Of a stretch of 64,000 nt of DNA, positions 25,789 through 35,065 are shown piece after piece. The stretch is from CAIYRG01 sp965247505 (GTDB taxonomy: Bacteria > Pseudomonadota > Alphaproteobacteria > Micropepsales > Micropepsaceae). Position numbers and translations under genes: made by a program. The notes beneath the pieces are model-generated. The model made no database searches, was not told the DNA's origin, and saw only the letters and a program-made list of their open reading frames with translations. Every line of letters begins with the position of its first letter. The first letter of the stretch is position 1. Where the stretch lies: assembly GCA_965247505.1 (NCBI GenBank), contig OZ252020.1:1984001-2048000 (forward strand), read 5' to 3'.

Positions 25789-27574
25789 AAATGCGCAAAG
25801 GTTTGAAGGGGGTGCGTTGTACCGCAACGGTCCCAATTTTTGGCCCTCATTTCGCCGAAGCCGAAAATCTGGTTCTAGAATTGGTGGTAATGTGAAAAGC
25901 TAGTCCTACAAAATTCGGGCGGGGCCAGATCAGGATGATGCGCATTCGTATCACGCGGCGTTGGAGTATCATTTTGGGGCTAACGCTGTGGCCCCTTCTC
26001 GCCGCCGCACAAGACTTTGATCCAGCAGAAGCTTTCGGGGCCTTACCGAGGTTTCAGCATGCGACTCTTTCGCCAGACGGAGTGAAGCCCGCCTTTGTGA
26101 TGCCGCGTGACGATGGCGAATATGTCGGCATCATCAATCTCGAAGATACGTCTCAAGAGATGCGAGGCCTGCTTATTGACGGGAACGCTACATTTATCTC
26201 TTGGCTAGCGGATGACCGCCTTGCGATTGGCTACCGCGTGACAGGTTTTTTCCGCCGGCTCAACTTCACTCGACTATAACTCCTATCGATCCGTGATCAT
26301 TTCTTCCGAAGGGCCGGGGGACACCGTAACTCTCGGGCCGCTTATTAGCGGCGAGTGGGTCGAGGATCTGGCTCCAAACGATCCCGAAGCGGTTTATGTT
26401 TCTGCGCGATCATTCGCGCAGATCAATCTTTACTCCATTTTCAAGCTCGACCCTGTTTCCGGCGCAACGAACCGTGTCTATGCCGGCAACCGCGAAACCG
26501 GGAAATGGATCATGGATGGCGAAGGGAGCCTCGTTGCGCGCATCGATGTTCTCGATTACGGCGAGGAAGATGCGATTTTCGTACCGGACGGCGATGGCGG
26601 TTTCCGCCGGGTCGGGATAATCAACGATACGTTGGAAAATACCGGCGACGTGCTCGGGCTAGCTACAGATAACGTCTCTTCTCTTGTCGCCCGCTCGCGG
26701 CGTGGCGGGGTCCGCGAAGGTCTCTATAGTTATGACCTCAACTCCGGAACATGGGGAGACGAGATATTCCTCAATCCCGATAGTGACGTCGTCGGCGTTC
26801 TCAGGGATCGGCGCCGCCAAATCGTAGGCGTGACCTACTACGAAGAAGGCGTCTTACGGCCTACCTACTTCTCCCCCGAAGACCAGGAAGTGCAGGAGGT
26901 CATCGGGGCGGCTCTGAATGGGTTTACAATCTACATTGTTTCGAGAAGCGCCAATGGTGATCGGCTCCTGCTGGCGGCGTCTTCTCCCATACACCCTCCC
27001 GATTTCTATGTTTTCGATAGCTCCACCGGTCGGTTGGTGCCGCTTGGGGGCGATTACCCGGCCCTCGGCGGCGTGACACTCGGTGAGACGCGCCCGCATA
27101 CCTATGTCGCCTCCGACGGTACCGAGTTAACCGGGCTCCTTACACTGCCCGCCGCTGCGCAAGCGTCCAACTTGCCGATGATTGTGATCCTCCCGGGACC
27201 AAGCGGATTCGAACGCCTTGGTTTCCACTGGATGGCGCATTTCCTGGCCAACCAAGGCTATGCCGTGTTTCACGCTGGCGCGCGCCAAAACCTCGGGTTC
27301 GGCGAGCTCTACGGGGAAGGGATGATTGAAGAATGGGTCGAGACGGCCCATGGCGATATCGCGCAAGCAATCGCGTCTCTCGCGGAAAGCGGAATTGTCG
27401 ATGGGGACAGAGTCTGCATCCTTGGTAATGGCGATGATGGGTATTTGTCGGTCATCGGCGCGGCGCTAACGCAGGGCCAATATGCATGCGCAATTAGCCT
27501 TTTTGGTTTTTTTGATCCGCTTGCTGTTAAGCGCAATTTGGCATCTGTACGCGATTCCACAACGATCATTAATT

Positions 27575-28679
27575 CTTGCCTATCCGGTTAACACCCATGA
27601 CCGCTACATGTAGGGTGCCGCCACTCTCCCGAGTAAAGCTCGGCATAGGTTGGAGCAGAGGTGTCGCCCGCGATGTCGAGCAATGAGCGGAAGGCGTTGA
27701 ACGGGTAGAACCGCCTGTTGAAGCGGAAGGTGAACTCGTTGAGGTAGGCTTGTAGGTGCTGGTGGCTAACGCCGTGGTGGATCCCGATCAGCCACGTCTT
27801 CAGGTTGGCGAAAACCAGATGGATGATCGGCAGGTATTGCTCGGCAACCTCTGGATCACCACACTCGGCAACAGCGAAGTGCTCATAGCCGCGCTTACCG
27901 AGGCCAGCATAGCCGCTCCAATCGTCAGTAACGATCAGCGATCCCGGCGCGACGGTGCTCTCGACGAACCCACAGAGCGACTCGGCGCTACGGTCGAGCA
28001 CGACGGCGAGCCGAACGCGTCCGGCATAGTGTCCGTCTTTCCGGTTGTCGAGCTTGGTGCCCGGCTTTCGATGACGCACCTCGATGGCACAGGAGACGGG
28101 AACCTTGTGGTGAACACCACGGCCTTCCCCACGCGTTCGCCCGCCAACCCAGGTTTCGTCCACCTCAACATGGTTCTTGGGCTGTCCACCGATCCTGTCT
28201 TGGTTGGGCCGCACCATGCCCGAGCGGAGCTTGTGGAGAATTTGAAAGGCCGTCTCGTAGCGCGAAAGACCAAGTTGTCGCTGAAACTGCACGGCGGACA
28301 TGCCGGGCGTCTGACTAGCGACCAGATAAGCGGCCCAGAACCAGACGTTCAGCGGAGTGTGGCTACGCTCCATCACTGTTCCCACCGTCAGCCCGGTGTT
28401 CTGGCGGCACTTGCGGCAGCGCAGGACGCCAGGGCGGTTTTCAAAGTGGAACGGCTCTCCCGCCGTGCCGCAGTGCGGGCAGGCAAAGCCGTCTCCCCAG
28501 CGGGCTTTCTCCAGGTAGGCGGCGCAGGCCGCATCATCGGGGAAAAGTCGCTGGAACTCGGGTAGCGAATGCGGGAATGGGAGATCGGCGCGGTCGAGAA
28601 CATCCATGGCGCGCTCCCCTATATCCGGTTTGCGCCCATTCTAGCCCTAGTGGGTGTGGGTGTAAACCGGATAGGCAAG
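27575..28679 (-). mobile_element. Complete IS1595-family (ISXO2-like) insertion sequence
   Basis: An element of about 1.1 kb with terminal inverted repeats that begin CTTGCCTATCCGGTT at both ends (left end at 27575, right end at 28679 in reverse complement). It encodes one transposase on the minus strand. No matching 8-bp flanks are visible (CATTAATT versus CAATCAAC). Together with the missing part of the host gene, this points to a deletion after insertion. A fragment of a second copy is at 1972-2268. Confidence 0.9.
27588..28607 (-). CDS. IS1595-family transposase (ISXO2-like DDE domain)
   Basis: A 339-residue transposase. The N-terminal zinc ribbon has CPHCGTAGEP and CRKCRQNTG. The DDE-type domain has Asp in VEVDETWVGGRTRGEG, a second Asp in LIVTDDWSGYAGLG and the conserved C-terminal HHGVSHQHLQAYLNEFTFRF. 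The frame is intact and the length normal, so the element may still be active. Its stop codon lies inside the terminal repeat. The start at 28605-28607 is the only good ATG. Confidence 0.93.
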   Translation of the reverse strand: MDVLDRADLPFPHSLPEFQRLFPDDAACAAYLEKARWGDGFACPHCGTAGEPFHFENRPGVLRCRKCRQNTGLTVGTVMERSHTPLNVWFWAAYLVASQTPGMSAVQFQRQLGLSRYETAFQILHKLRSGMVRPNQDRIGGQPKNHVEVDETWVGGRTRGEGRGVHHKVPVSCAIEVRHRKPGTKLDNRKDGHYAGRVRLAVVLDRSAESLCGFVESTVAPGSLIVTDDWSGYAGLGKRGYEHFAVAECGDPEVAEQYLPIIHLVFANLKTWLIGIHHGVSHQHLQAYLNEFTFRFNRRFYPFNAFRSLLDIAGDTSAPTYAELYSGEWRHPTCSGHGC

Positions 28680-28817
28680 CAATCAACTATGACGATCAGG
28701 ATGCAGCCGAGGATCAAAGCACCCGAAGTAAAATACTGCTCGAGATAGACTCATTCTTGGAGACGCGGCTCGGGCGCTAGCGATCAGCGCAGTTTAAAGC
28801 TGCACCGCCCGATATCA

Positions 28818-28843
28818 CTACGCCTCGTCCACCACATGCCCGC
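28818..28843 (+). repeat. 26-bp direct repeat, copy 1
   Basis: This stretch is identical to 29183-29208, which is the 3' end of the FAH-family gene. It ends exactly at the stop codon of the small membrane protein gene. The pair brackets a segment of about 365 bases that contains that gene. Confidence 0.8.
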
Positions 28844-29151
28844 TATGGTTCGTCTTGGTAAAGGCCAGATTTCTTATTATCCGGAAGGACGTGCATGAAC
28901 CAATAAAGTATCTTGCTCCAGCCGCTCGTTTCAAAAACTAGAAACGCCCCCCAAACATATGGGTGATTTCCCTTATACCGCTCGCGCCAATGCATGATCG
29001 GCACGAAGCAAAGCCAAAAAAAGAGCGGTACGAGTGTAAGCGCTCCAATCACCGCGAATGTGGTCCGAACCGGACCTTCCGGACTCGCCGCCGTCCCGAT
29101 AAGTATTAACACGCCGAGAGCGGCGGCAAGCGTAAAACGTTTGAGCCACAT
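28843..29151 (-). CDS. Small membrane protein of unknown function
   Basis: A 102-residue protein with two or three hydrophobic segments (FTLAAALGVLILIGTAA, FAVIGALTLVPLFFWLCFVPIM) and a Lys/Asp-rich tail. It has an ATG start and lies just downstream of the FAH-family gene on the same strand. The 26-bp repeats on either side suggest the segment was inserted behind the FAH gene or arose by partial duplication. No family was recognised. Confidence 0.6.
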   Translation of the reverse strand: MWLKRFTLAAALGVLILIGTAASPEGPVRTTFAVIGALTLVPLFFWLCFVPIMHWRERYKGNHPYVWGAFLVFETSGWSKILYWFMHVLPDNKKSGLYQDEP

Positions 29152-29182
29152 CCACTTCGGCGGAAACCACTCGGTTCATACC

Positions 29183-29208
29183 CTACGCCTCGTCCACCAC
29201 ATGCCCGC
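29183..29208 (+). repeat. 26-bp direct repeat, copy 2 (3' end of the FAH-family gene)
   Basis: Identical to 28818-28843. Here the sequence codes, on the minus strand, for the last residues of the FAH-family protein (GHVVDEA and stop). Confidence 0.8.
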
Positions 29209-30028
29209 GCAGCGTTCCGATTCCGCTGATCTCGACTTCCAGCACATCGCCCGCCTTCATCCACACTTGCGGATTGCGCTTGGCGCCGATGCCCTCCGGC
29301 GTGCCGGTGGAAATGACATCGCCCGGACTTAGCGGTGTAAACCGCGAGATGAAGGCAATCAGTTCGGGCACGCCATGCATCAGCATGTCGGTTCCCGAAT
29401 CCTGCATCACATTGCCGTTGAGCCTTGTGGTGAGATGAAGCTTTGAGGGATCGGGGATTTCGTCGGCCGTGACCATCCAGGGCCCAAGCGGAGCACAATT
29501 GGGGAAGTTCTTGCCGGTTATCAGCGATTCTTTGATGAAGTCGCGCACGCTGGTTTCGCAAAAACAGGTGTAGCCGGCGACATGTGGTAGTGCGTCCTCG
29601 GCTTTAATGTACCGCCCGGCTTTACCGACAACCAGCGCCAACTCGCCTTCATAGTCGAACTGTTCCGACACTTTTGGCCGCATCATTCTGCCTTCATGCG
29701 CGCTCAAGCAATCGGTAAATTTGATGAAGATGTTCGGCTTCACCATGTCCAGATGACCCGACTCGGCAGCGTGGGCTTTGTAATTGATCCCGATGCAGAT
29801 GATCTTGCCCGGATTCGAAATGAGGGGAAGATATTCGATATCCTTGAGATCGTGATCGGGCGAGGCACCCTCGGCAGCTTTTGCCGCTTCGTCAAACGCG
29901 CCTGCCGCAACCAATTCTTTTAGGTCCGCATATTTGCCGCCAAGCCTGTCATTCAAAGTGACGACGCCGCCGTCCACCACTACACCGAAGGATTCTTTGC
30001 CTTCGGCAATATAAGATGCAAGTTTCAT
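29183..30028 (-). CDS. Fumarylacetoacetate hydrolase (FAH) family protein
   Basis: A 281-residue member of the FAH family, whose enzymes hydrolyse or decarboxylate acylpyruvates formed after aromatic ring cleavage. The C-terminal FAH domain starts near residue 70 with KIICIGINYKAHAAES. It has the metal-binding acidic residues in VSEQFDYEGELALVVGKAGR and a late STGTPEGIGAKRNPQVWMKAGD. It lies 17 bases after a class II aldolase gene on the same strand, so the two probably form an operon for the late steps of a catabolic route. A second FAH-family gene is at 39473-40336. Confidence 0.92.
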   Translation of the reverse strand: MKLASYIAEGKESFGVVVDGGVVTLNDRLGGKYADLKELVAAGAFDEAAKAAEGASPDHDLKDIEYLPLISNPGKIICIGINYKAHAAESGHLDMVKPNIFIKFTDCLSAHEGRMMRPKVSEQFDYEGELALVVGKAGRYIKAEDALPHVAGYTCFCETSVRDFIKESLITGKNFPNCAPLGPWMVTADEIPDPSKLHLTTRLNGNVMQDSGTDMLMHGVPELIAFISRFTPLSPGDVISTGTPEGIGAKRNPQVWMKAGDVLEVEISGIGTLRGHVVDEA

Positions 30029-30045
30029 ATCGCGTCTTTCCGTTT

Positions 30046-30798
30046 CTATTTCTTGCCCGTGTCGGGTTTATGGAGCATGTGGGCGCAGCCGCATTTGTTG
30101 GCCCAATATTCCCAGGTCCGCCATGTCTCCGGCGAATAGGGGCTATAGCCCTTGTTGCGCGCATCGATCTCGCCTTGCGCGAGAGGTTTGATATCGCCGC
30201 CGAGGGTTTTGGCTTTCAGTAGCGCGCGCGCATTGCGCGGCAGGTACACCGCCATACGCACACCTTCGATGATCGAACGCCCCGCCGAGGCAAAACCATG
30301 ACCGCGCATGAGCGCGACATTATTTTCGCCCAAACATTTCGCAAGGTCGCGACCGTGATCCATATTAGAGACCAGAAGATTGGTGTCCCCGAAATTATCC
30401 GCAATGTCCCACACCGGAACGTTCGAACCGATAAAGCTTCCCGCATGAATGACGGGGCGGAGCGGCGTGCCATTGGCGATGCCGAACGGAAGAATGTCCT
30501 CTGCATGGGCATGAACCACGACATTGACGTCTGGGCGGGCCTCTAAGATGGCACCGTGAATGAAGCGCTCAAGATAAAGCGGGCGGTCGTCGCCGGCGGT
30601 CGGATTGCATTCAAGATCATGCTCGATTATGTCGTCGCGGCTAATGAGTTCGGGCGCTAGCGAGCGCGACAGAAAAAAGTGCTTGGGATTGTCCGGATGG
30701 CGCACGGAAATATGGCCATAGGCATCTACAACATCCTCTTTGGCGAGGATTTTATTGGCTATCACAAGGTCATTCAAAAGATTGTCGAGTGCACTCAT
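30046..30798 (-). CDS. Class II aldolase/adducin family protein
   Basis: A 250-residue protein with the class II aldolase fold. Zinc-ligand histidines are in VVVHAHAEDILPF and a third in LMRGHGFASAG; AYGHISVRHPDNPKHFFLSRS forms the N-terminal phosphate or carboxylate-binding loop. Members cleave hydroxy-oxoacids or decarboxylate substrates. The C-terminus has CGCAH, which is not a known motif. The gene is probably the first of a two-gene operon with the FAH-family gene. Across a divergent gap of about 220 bases lie the tandem bicupins, suggesting shared control. The substrate is not known. Confidence 0.88.
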   Translation of the reverse strand: MSALDNLLNDLVIANKILAKEDVVDAYGHISVRHPDNPKHFFLSRSLAPELISRDDIIEHDLECNPTAGDDRPLYLERFIHGAILEARPDVNVVVHAHAEDILPFGIANGTPLRPVIHAGSFIGSNVPVWDIADNFGDTNLLVSNMDHGRDLAKCLGENNVALMRGHGFASAGRSIIEGVRMAVYLPRNARALLKAKTLGGDIKPLAQGEIDARNKGYSPYSPETWRTWEYWANKCGCAHMLHKPDTGKK

Positions 30799-31018
30799 TG
30801 CGTATCAATTCCCGGAGGTGAGTTGGCGAATTTCCCGCGAGAGAGCGGGCGTGGGAGCGCCACACTAATGGCTCGTCTCGCGCGCCGCTAGGCCCTGCGC
30901 GGCGCATTGTCCCAAACCCCTCGTGCACGCGTCGAACGCGGCCGCGCGCAGCTTGCCAAGAGGGGGCTTGGGCAGCTAAGCCGAAGCCCATTCGAGAAAA
31001 TATTGGGGAGGATCGGAC

Positions 31019-32236
31019 GTGCACGACGTCGTCGGCAAATCACATTGGCACGAGCCCACGGCGGGTCAGCGCGCCGGCTTCGGAAAATGGGGCCGGGTCA
31101 AAACGCCCTATGATCTTTTTATGGAATCCGAGGAAATCCCCTGCTTCCGCGATGTCGGAATCGGCAATGTACGCAATCTGCCCATGAAGCCCTGGAAGCG
31201 TAAGGGAGGCTCAGGCACCTATGTTCAGCTCCACGGCACGGAATCGAAATGGGGATGTTATGTGGTCGAGGTTCCGCCGCGTGGCGCCTTGAACCCTGAA
31301 AAACACCTTTATGAAGAGCTGTATTTTGTGATCGAGGGGCGCGGCACGACGGAGGTGTGGCAAGACGGCGATTCCCAAAAGCATATCTTCGAATGGCAAG
31401 AGGGCTCGCTCTTTTCCATTCCGATGAATGCCTATCACCGCATCGTTAATGCCGGCTCGGCGCCTGCGGTTCTCTTGGGTGGGACAACGGCACCGATTGT
31501 CTTGAACAGTTTGCAAAGCGTTGATGCGGTTTTCGATTGTCCGATGGTGTTTCGCGACCGCTTCTCGGGCGCCGACGATTACTACAAATATAAGGACGAT
31601 GTTGAGCCCGACCCGGTGCGCGGCCTTGCCATGCGCAAAACCAATTTCGTGCCCGATGCGGTCAATTGCGATCTTCCTTTGGATAATCGCCGTTCGCCCG
31701 GTTACCGCCGCGTCGAGCCCTTTATGACCAACAACACGTTTTACTTCTGGCTCGGTCAGCACGAGAATGGACGCTACTCAAAAGCCCATGCGCATACTTC
31801 GGCGGCGGTTCTGATCTGCATCAAAGGAAAGGGCTACACCCATGCTTGGCCCGAGCATCTCGGCGTCTCGCCGTGGAAAGACGGCAAACAAGAGATGATC
31901 AAACGCGTTGATTATGAACCGGTTGGTATGGTTTCCGCCGCTCCCGGTGGTGCGCGTTGGTATCACCAGCATTTCGGCGTTTCGAAAGAGCCTCTGCGTT
32001 TGATGGCATGGTTCGGTCCATGGAATCCGGGGCGCGAGCCGGGGCCGCCGGGATCGAAACATTTCGATTACACCGGCATGGATATTCACGAAGGCGGCAC
32101 CAACATTCCCTATTGGATGGAAGACCAGCAAGTGAAGGCCGATTGGGAAGGCGCGATTAATAAGGAAGGCGTCCCTTCCCGGATGAAGCCCGAATATTTT
32201 GACGAGAATTATAAGGGCGAGTTGCCGAAGGAATAG
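31019..32236 (+). CDS. Bicupin protein, tandem copy 1 (ring-cleavage dioxygenase-like)
   Basis: A 405-residue protein with two cupin domains, each with plausible metal ligands. The first has KHLYEELYFVIEGRG and later PMNAYHRIVN; the second has KAHAHTSAAVLICIKGKG and later RWYHQHFGVSK. The start is GTG, with GGGGAGG about 10 bases upstream. It is very similar over its whole length to the protein encoded 81 bases downstream, so a gene duplication is clear. Its general form fits a bicupin dioxygenase or isomerase. It lies opposite the aldolase-FAH operon, which suggests a ring-opening or enol-processing step in the same route. The substrate is unknown. Confidence 0.82.
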   Translation: MHDVVGKSHWHEPTAGQRAGFGKWGRVKTPYDLFMESEEIPCFRDVGIGNVRNLPMKPWKRKGGSGTYVQLHGTESKWGCYVVEVPPRGALNPEKHLYEELYFVIEGRGTTEVWQDGDSQKHIFEWQEGSLFSIPMNAYHRIVNAGSAPAVLLGGTTAPIVLNSLQSVDAVFDCPMVFRDRFSGADDYYKYKDDVEPDPVRGLAMRKTNFVPDAVNCDLPLDNRRSPGYRRVEPFMTNNTFYFWLGQHENGRYSKAHAHTSAAVLICIKGKGYTHAWPEHLGVSPWKDGKQEMIKRVDYEPVGMVSAAPGGARWYHQHFGVSKEPLRLMAWFGPWNPGREPGPPGSKHFDYTGMDIHEGGTNIPYWMEDQQVKADWEGAINKEGVPSRMKPEYFDENYKGELPKE

Positions 32237-32317
32237 GCGTGCCCCCTTTCTTGCGTCGCGCCCGCGGCTTAAAGTGCCCCGGAAGTCGCAAAGAATAAGT
32301 TTTTAAGGAGATCACCC

Positions 32318-33535
32318 GTGCACGACGTCGTCGGCAAATCACATTGGCATGAACCCACAACAGGCCAGCGCGCCGGCTTCGGCAAATGGGGCCGGGTCAA
32401 AACGCCCTATGACCTTTTTATGGAGTCGGAAGAGATTCCATGTTTCCGCGATATCGGCATCGGAAATGTGCAAAAGCTTCCTCTAAAACCTTGGAAACGC
32501 AAGGGTGGCAAAGGGACCTATATCCAACTCCACGGTACGGAATCGAAATGGGGGTGTTATCTGATCGAAGTGCCCCCGCGCGGCGCGCTCAACCCTGAAA
32601 AACATCTCTATGAAGAAGTTTACTTCGTTGTCGAAGGGCGCGGCACGACGGAAGTTTGGCAGGAAGGTGATTCCAGAAAACAGACTTTCGAATGGCAGGC
32701 CGGTTCGATTTTCTCCATTCCGATGAACGCCTATCATCGAATCGTCAATGCGGGCTCGGCGCCTGCGGTCCTGCTGGGCGGAACGACTGCTCCGATCGTG
32801 ATGAACACGCTGCAAAGCATGGAGGCGATTTTCGATTGCCCGATGGTGTTCCGCGATCGTTTTTCTAGCGCCGACGACTATTACAAATATAAAGATGACG
32901 TGGAGCCCGATCCGGTGCGGGGGCTCGCCATGCGGCGTACGAACTTTGTGCCCGACGCGGTCAATTGCGAATTACCGCTCGATAACCGCCGCTCCCCGGG
33001 CTTTCGCCGCGTCGAGCCTTTTATGACCAACAATACTTTTTACTTTTGGTTGGGACAGCACGAGACGGGGCGCTATTCCAAAGCCCATGCTCATACATCG
33101 GCCGCGGTGCTGATCTGCATCAAAGGCAAAGGCTACACCCATACCTGGCCGGAACAATTGGGCGTCAATCCGTGGAAAGATGGCCATGAAGACCAAGTTC
33201 GCCGCATCGATTATGAGCCGGTCGGGATGATCTCGGCAGCTCCCGGCGGTGCGCGTTGGTATCACCAGCATTTCGGCGTTTCCAAAAATCCGCTGCGGCT
33301 GATGGCTTGGTTCGGGCCCTGGAATCCGGGGCGCGAGGCCGGTCCGCCAGGCTCGAAGCATATCGACTATACCGGCATGGATATCACCGAAGGCGGCACT
33401 TCCATCCCCTATTGGATGGAAGATTCCGGGGTGAAGAAAGATTGGGAAGGGATGCTCGCTAAGGAAGGGGTGCCGTCCCGCATGAAGCCCGAATTTTACG
33501 ATAAGGATTACAAGGGTGAATTGCCCAAGGAATAG
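32318..33535 (+). CDS. Bicupin protein, tandem copy 2
   Basis: A 405-residue paralogue of the preceding gene, equal in length and with the same metal-ligand motifs (KHLYEEVYFVVEGRG, PMNAYHRIVN, KAHAHTSAAVLICIKGKG, RWYHQHFGVSK). The first 31 bases of both genes are identical, including the GTG start; differences then scatter through the genes and are often silent. It has a strong ribosome site (AAGGAG) 8 bases before the GTG. The two proteins could form a heteromer or have diverged in substrate; the unchanged ligands argue that both are active. Confidence 0.82.
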   Translation: MHDVVGKSHWHEPTTGQRAGFGKWGRVKTPYDLFMESEEIPCFRDIGIGNVQKLPLKPWKRKGGKGTYIQLHGTESKWGCYLIEVPPRGALNPEKHLYEEVYFVVEGRGTTEVWQEGDSRKQTFEWQAGSIFSIPMNAYHRIVNAGSAPAVLLGGTTAPIVMNTLQSMEAIFDCPMVFRDRFSSADDYYKYKDDVEPDPVRGLAMRRTNFVPDAVNCELPLDNRRSPGFRRVEPFMTNNTFYFWLGQHETGRYSKAHAHTSAAVLICIKGKGYTHTWPEQLGVNPWKDGHEDQVRRIDYEPVGMISAAPGGARWYHQHFGVSKNPLRLMAWFGPWNPGREAGPPGSKHIDYTGMDITEGGTSIPYWMEDSGVKKDWEGMLAKEGVPSRMKPEFYDKDYKGELPKE

Positions 33536-33657
33536 CTGGGCTCAAATTCGTACCCACCCCACCCCTTGATCTTTGCCAAGGTTTCGCGCTGACTGTTGGA
33601 GAATATTTTGCCCTGACGGCTCAACCGAACACTTCAAATCGTGAAGAGGAACTCGCC

Positions 33658-34251
33658 ATGCTTCGTCGCCCCGCCATTCTAGCCAGTCTTGTTGTCGTCG
33701 GTACCGCGCTACTCGCGGCGTCATTGACATCAACTGCCCAGAGCCAGGTTCAATGGACCACGCTTTTTGACGGCAGCAATCTCGATAATTTTCACATTGT
33801 CGGTGACGCGAATTGGCGCATCGTCGATAGCATCGCCCAGGCCGATATGGGTGGCGGTCATTTGATGACCAACGAATCCTATGATGATTTCGTGCTACGA
33901 GCGGAGTTCTGGGTCGATGAACCCGCCAATAGCGGTATTTTCATCCGCTGCGCCGACCCCGAAATGCCGGGCGCCGCCAGCTGCTACGAAGTCAATATTT
34001 TCGATACCCGTCCCGATCCGTCCTATGGCACCGGCGCTATCGTCAATTTTGCGACCATCGATAACATGCCAATCGCCGCAAACCGTTGGAACACTTACGA
34101 AATCATCGCACAGGGCGATCATCTCACGATCGTGCTCAACGGCAGGCGCACGGTTGATATGCGCGATTCAACGCACACGGGCGGGCCTATCACGCTGCAA
34201 TATGGCACCGGCGTGGTGAAATTCCGTATGGTCGAAATCAGAGAGCTGTAG
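33658..34251 (+). CDS. Secreted DUF1080 (3-keto-disaccharide hydrolase-like) protein
   Basis: A 197-residue exported protein (signal peptide to SLTSTAQSQ) with one DUF1080 concanavalin-like domain: TLFDGSNLDNFHIVGDANWRI, a DFVLRAEFWVDEPANSGIFIR core and a late VVKFRMVEIREL strand. Members hydrolyse 3-keto-sugars or bind glycans; the domain often occurs near sugar or aromatic breakdown genes. It has a ribosome site and ATG (GAGGAACTCGCCATG). It may share a transcript with the bicupins, as the gap is 122 bases. Confidence 0.85.
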   Translation: MLRRPAILASLVVVGTALLAASLTSTAQSQVQWTTLFDGSNLDNFHIVGDANWRIVDSIAQADMGGGHLMTNESYDDFVLRAEFWVDEPANSGIFIRCADPEMPGAASCYEVNIFDTRPDPSYGTGAIVNFATIDNMPIAANRWNTYEIIAQGDHLTIVLNGRRTVDMRDSTHTGGPITLQYGTGVVKFRMVEIREL

Positions 34252-34276
34252 TCTTTCTGAGGACGTTTTGCGGCGA

Positions 34277-34798
34277 TCAGTTTTCGAGAACCAGAATGTT
34301 GTTGGAGACCTCGAAGCGCTCCAATTTGTTTAGGAAGCTGGCGCCCAAGAGGCTGATGTTGAGTTGTTCGTCGCGCACAATAACGGCGGAGACATTGCGA
34401 ATTTCGATATTGTCTATGAAAACGCGGCGCAGGGTGACGTCCGCGGCGTAAGCCGTACCGTTTGCGGTCGACATCGGAACATTGAAATCGCTGCGCCGGA
34501 CCCGAATCCCTGCGCGCCGGGCATCGGATTCGCGCAACGCAACGACCGAGGCCCCTGTGTCGACCATGGCCTCTATTGTTCTGCCGTCGACTTTCAAATC
34601 GACATAAAAATGCCCATTCCTTTCGGCGTGGATTTCCACATCGCCGCTACGCCCATTGCGGCCTGCACGGTCCGCAGCGCTTAGCTGGACCTCCTCGCCG
34701 CGCGCCTCAGAGCGTGACTCCATCCACGAGGTGATAAATTGCGGCGCAGTGCCAGCAATCACGATCAGTACAAATGCCGTCAGAAAAATACTGCGCAT
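34277..34798 (-). CDS. Clan AA retropepsin-like aspartic protease (TIGR02281-type)
   Basis: A 173-residue protein with an N-terminal membrane anchor (FLTAFVLIVIAGTAPQFI) and a single aspartic protease domain. The catalytic motif is MVDTGASVVALRESDARRAGI, preceded by NGHFYVDLKVDGRTIEA. The later NISLLGASFLNKLERFEV is the second signature of the family. Such single-domain proteases work as dimers in the periplasm and are common in alphaproteobacteria, generally of unknown substrate. The start at the ATG 34796-34798 has AAGGAG upstream. It is convergent with the DUF1080 gene. Confidence 0.92.
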   Translation of the reverse strand: MRSIFLTAFVLIVIAGTAPQFITSWMESRSEARGEEVQLSAADRAGRNGRSGDVEIHAERNGHFYVDLKVDGRTIEAMVDTGASVVALRESDARRAGIRVRRSDFNVPMSTANGTAYAADVTLRRVFIDNIEIRNVSAVIVRDEQLNISLLGASFLNKLERFEVSNNILVLEN

Positions 34799-35065
34799 GT
34801 CAGGCTCCTTAGTCCCAATCATCGCCATTGGAAGCCTAAGAAACTCTCATTTTCATGGGTCGCAGCCCATAATTTGGATTGAAAAGTCGGATTCCGGTTA
34901 AAAATGCGTCAATGGCGAGCAGCTAGGGCCCTGACCCGCACGAGCATTATAGTTTCCTAGGTCTCAATGCCGGGCTAGGCTGCCCTCACTTCAAAGATGG
35001 AAGTTTTGGGGTGGAAAATTCATGGCAGGGGGCAAATCCGGCCCGGCCGCGCGGGGGGGCAAATC

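Larger units (their letters stand above)
25935..28780 (+). pseudogene. S9 family (prolyl oligopeptidase-type) peptidase, frameshifted and interrupted by IS1595
   Basis: Three pieces of one gene can be read. 25935-26250 encodes a signal peptide (LTLWPLLAAAQDFDPAEAFG) and the start of the beta-propeller. A T-tract at 26246-26251 has one T too many; the frame then continues (SAGSTSLDYNSYRS) to 27574 with the rest of the propeller and part of the hydrolase domain. The IS1595 copy follows, and the C-terminal tail (DDQDAAEDQSTRSKILLEID...) resumes after it and stops at 28780. About 100 codons that should hold the catalytic Asp and His are gone. The nucleophile elbow reads GNGDDGY where active members have GxSxGGY, so the serine was already lost. 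Not functional as shown. Confidence 0.85.
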
